A stretch of 6,213 nt of DNA from positions 3,791,859 to 3,798,071 of the forward strand of contig CP059264.1 of the NCBI GenBank assembly GCA_013693915.1. The letters run 5' to 3'. The stretch's first letter is position 1, and every line of letters starts with the position of its first letter. The DNA comes from Dechloromonas sp. Its GTDB lineage: Bacteria > Pseudomonadota > Gammaproteobacteria > Burkholderiales > Rhodocyclaceae. A program made the position numbers and the translations under genes. Under the pieces are notes generated by a model. That model saw only the letters and a program-made list of their open reading frames with translations. It did no database searches and was not told the DNA's origin. Below are positions 5,329 through 6,213 of this stretch, piece by piece.

Positions 5329-6213
5329 ATGCGCGACCTCTACCTCCGCCTGCTCTCCCGCCTGTTGGTTCACTGCTATTTCCACCGGGCACGACTCCTC
5401 AATCCGGAATATCGCCCTGCCACCGGTCCCGTTCTCTATGTCGGCCTCCATCGCAACGGCGCAGTGGACGGCTGTGTTTACAAGTCGCTGCTGCCAGAGG
5501 CGGTGTTCATGATCTCGGTACAGTTGCGGCGCAGCGTGGTCGGACGGATGATCTTCAGCGGCATCGAAGTCGTTCGCGACAAGGATCGCGGCCATGACAA
5601 GGGCGCCGAAAACAGCATCGCCATTGAACGTTGCATCGAACATCTGCGCCGCGGCGGCACGATCTTCGTAATGCCGGAGGGCACCAGCGACCTCGGCCAC
5701 CGGCATTTGCCATTCAAGACAGGGGCGGCCCGAATCGTTGAGACAGCGCTACGGGCCGGCCTCCGCCCGACTGTGGTCCCCGTCGGCATCCATTACGAAC
5801 GGGCCTGGGCCTGGCAAAGCGAAGTCGAGGCCGTCCTCGGCCCGGCGCTACAGGTCGACCTGCCACCCGAAATCACCGGGCCTGCTGCGGTCAACCTGCT
5901 GCACCAGCGTATTTCCGCCGCCCTCGAAACCCTGGCCGTCGCCGCCCCCGACGCCGACAGCTTCGCCCGCCGCGAACGCGCCGCCCAAGTCGCCACTCTC
6001 GGCACCGAACGTTCCTATTTCGCTGCGCTGAAAGCGCTGGAGGCCGGTGTGCCGGAAGCCGAAGCGGCGCTTGCCGAATTCGAGACAATCACCGCCGAGC
6101 GACCGTTGTTCCGGTACCAGGGCGTACCCTTGCTGCCCGCCCGCCACGCCTGGGCCGATGCGGTTTGCGCCCTGCTGCTGGCGCCGCTGGTTGCCGCCGC
6201 CGGCCTGCTCAAC
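5329..6213 (+). CDS. Glycerophospholipid acyltransferase (PlsC/LPLAT superfamily), 3' end outside window
   Basis: The frame runs open from the ATG at 5329 to the last base, giving 295 codons and no stop, so the C-terminus is missing. Acyltransferase motifs are in order: LHRNGAVDG (40-48, catalytic His and Asp), a GIEVVRDKDRG block (78-88, equivalent to motif II), MPEGTSDLGHRHLPFKTGAA (115-134, motif III) and VVPVGIHY (149-156, motif IV). The His-Asp motif has five residues between H41 and D47 instead of the usual four, as in the yeast Gpt2/Sct1-like branch, whose members acylate glycerol-3-phosphate or related acceptors. A hydrophobic stretch begins near 280 (CALLLAPLVAAAGLLN), probably the first of the C-terminal membrane helices. 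The ATG is chosen because it begins a family-like N-terminus (MRDLYLRLLSRLL); a GTG at 5314 is possible, and the Shine-Dalgarno is poor for both. It lies 193 bp after the DUF2459 gene on the same strand; co-transcription is uncertain. Confidence 0.85.
   Translation, partial: MRDLYLRLLSRLLVHCYFHRARLLNPEYRPATGPVLYVGLHRNGAVDGCVYKSLLPEAVFMISVQLRRSVVGRMIFSGIEVVRDKDRGHDKGAENSIAIERCIEHLRRGGTIFVMPEGTSDLGHRHLPFKTGAARIVETALRAGLRPTVVPVGIHYERAWAWQSEVEAVLGPALQVDLPPEITGPAAVNLLHQRISAALETLAVAAPDADSFARRERAAQVATLGTERSYFAALKALEAGVPEAEAALAEFETITAERPLFRYQGVPLLPARHAWADAVCALLLAPLVAAAGLLN

Noticed and set aside
5017..5706. 229-residue minus-strand ORF under the acyltransferase
   Set aside because: It lies opposite clear acyltransferase motifs and has no family features; it is an antisense shadow in GC-rich DNA.

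Overview
The window is GC-rich bacterial chromosomal DNA, most likely from a betaproteobacterium (Rhodocyclales-like). This rests on a UbiD that closely matches the proteobacterial ubiquinone enzyme, a class II-type cytochrome c, a DUF4870-like membrane protein and a DUF2459 protein, all with G/C-rich third codon positions. The species assignment is inference.

Layout from left to right. A partial ferredoxin-like gene (1-411, +) converges, with a 12-bp gap, on a long leftward block. In its direction of transcription that block reads: cytochrome c (4037-3615), ubiD (3618-2143), a DUF2442 gene (2132-1848), a gap of about 200 bp, vapB (1630-1391), vapC (1384-971), a 45-residue ORF (971-834) and a small membrane protein (831-424). 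The joints are tight: ATGA between cytochrome c and ubiD, 10 bp between ubiD and DUF2442, 6 bp between vapB and vapC, TGATG between vapC and the 45-aa ORF, and 2 bp between that ORF and the membrane gene. This suggests two leftward transcription units. One is cytochrome-ubiD-DUF2442. The other is vapB-vapC-smORF-membrane protein, which has its own palindromic operator over the vapB start. A 387-bp divergent intergenic region (4038-4424) separates the block from a rightward DUF2459 gene (4425-5135). A GPAT/LPLAT-type acyltransferase follows, starting at 5329 and running off the right edge.

How the genes relate. UbiD is the prFMN-dependent decarboxylase of ubiquinone synthesis. The secreted mono-haem cytochrome in front of it is translationally coupled to it, so quinone synthesis and a periplasmic electron carrier may be co-expressed. 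VapBC is a type II toxin-antitoxin pair. DUF2442 proteins often occur in TA-like pairs with DUF4160, but no partner is visible here. The spot between ubiD and the membrane protein therefore looks like a place where small accessory modules have settled, although no transposase, integrase or att-like repeat is visible.

I see no clear new defence or metabolic system. The best leads are the 45-aa ORF behind vapC, the 37-bp palindrome at vapB, and a 15-bp-periodic CTGTCAT-type repeat in front of the DUF2459 gene.
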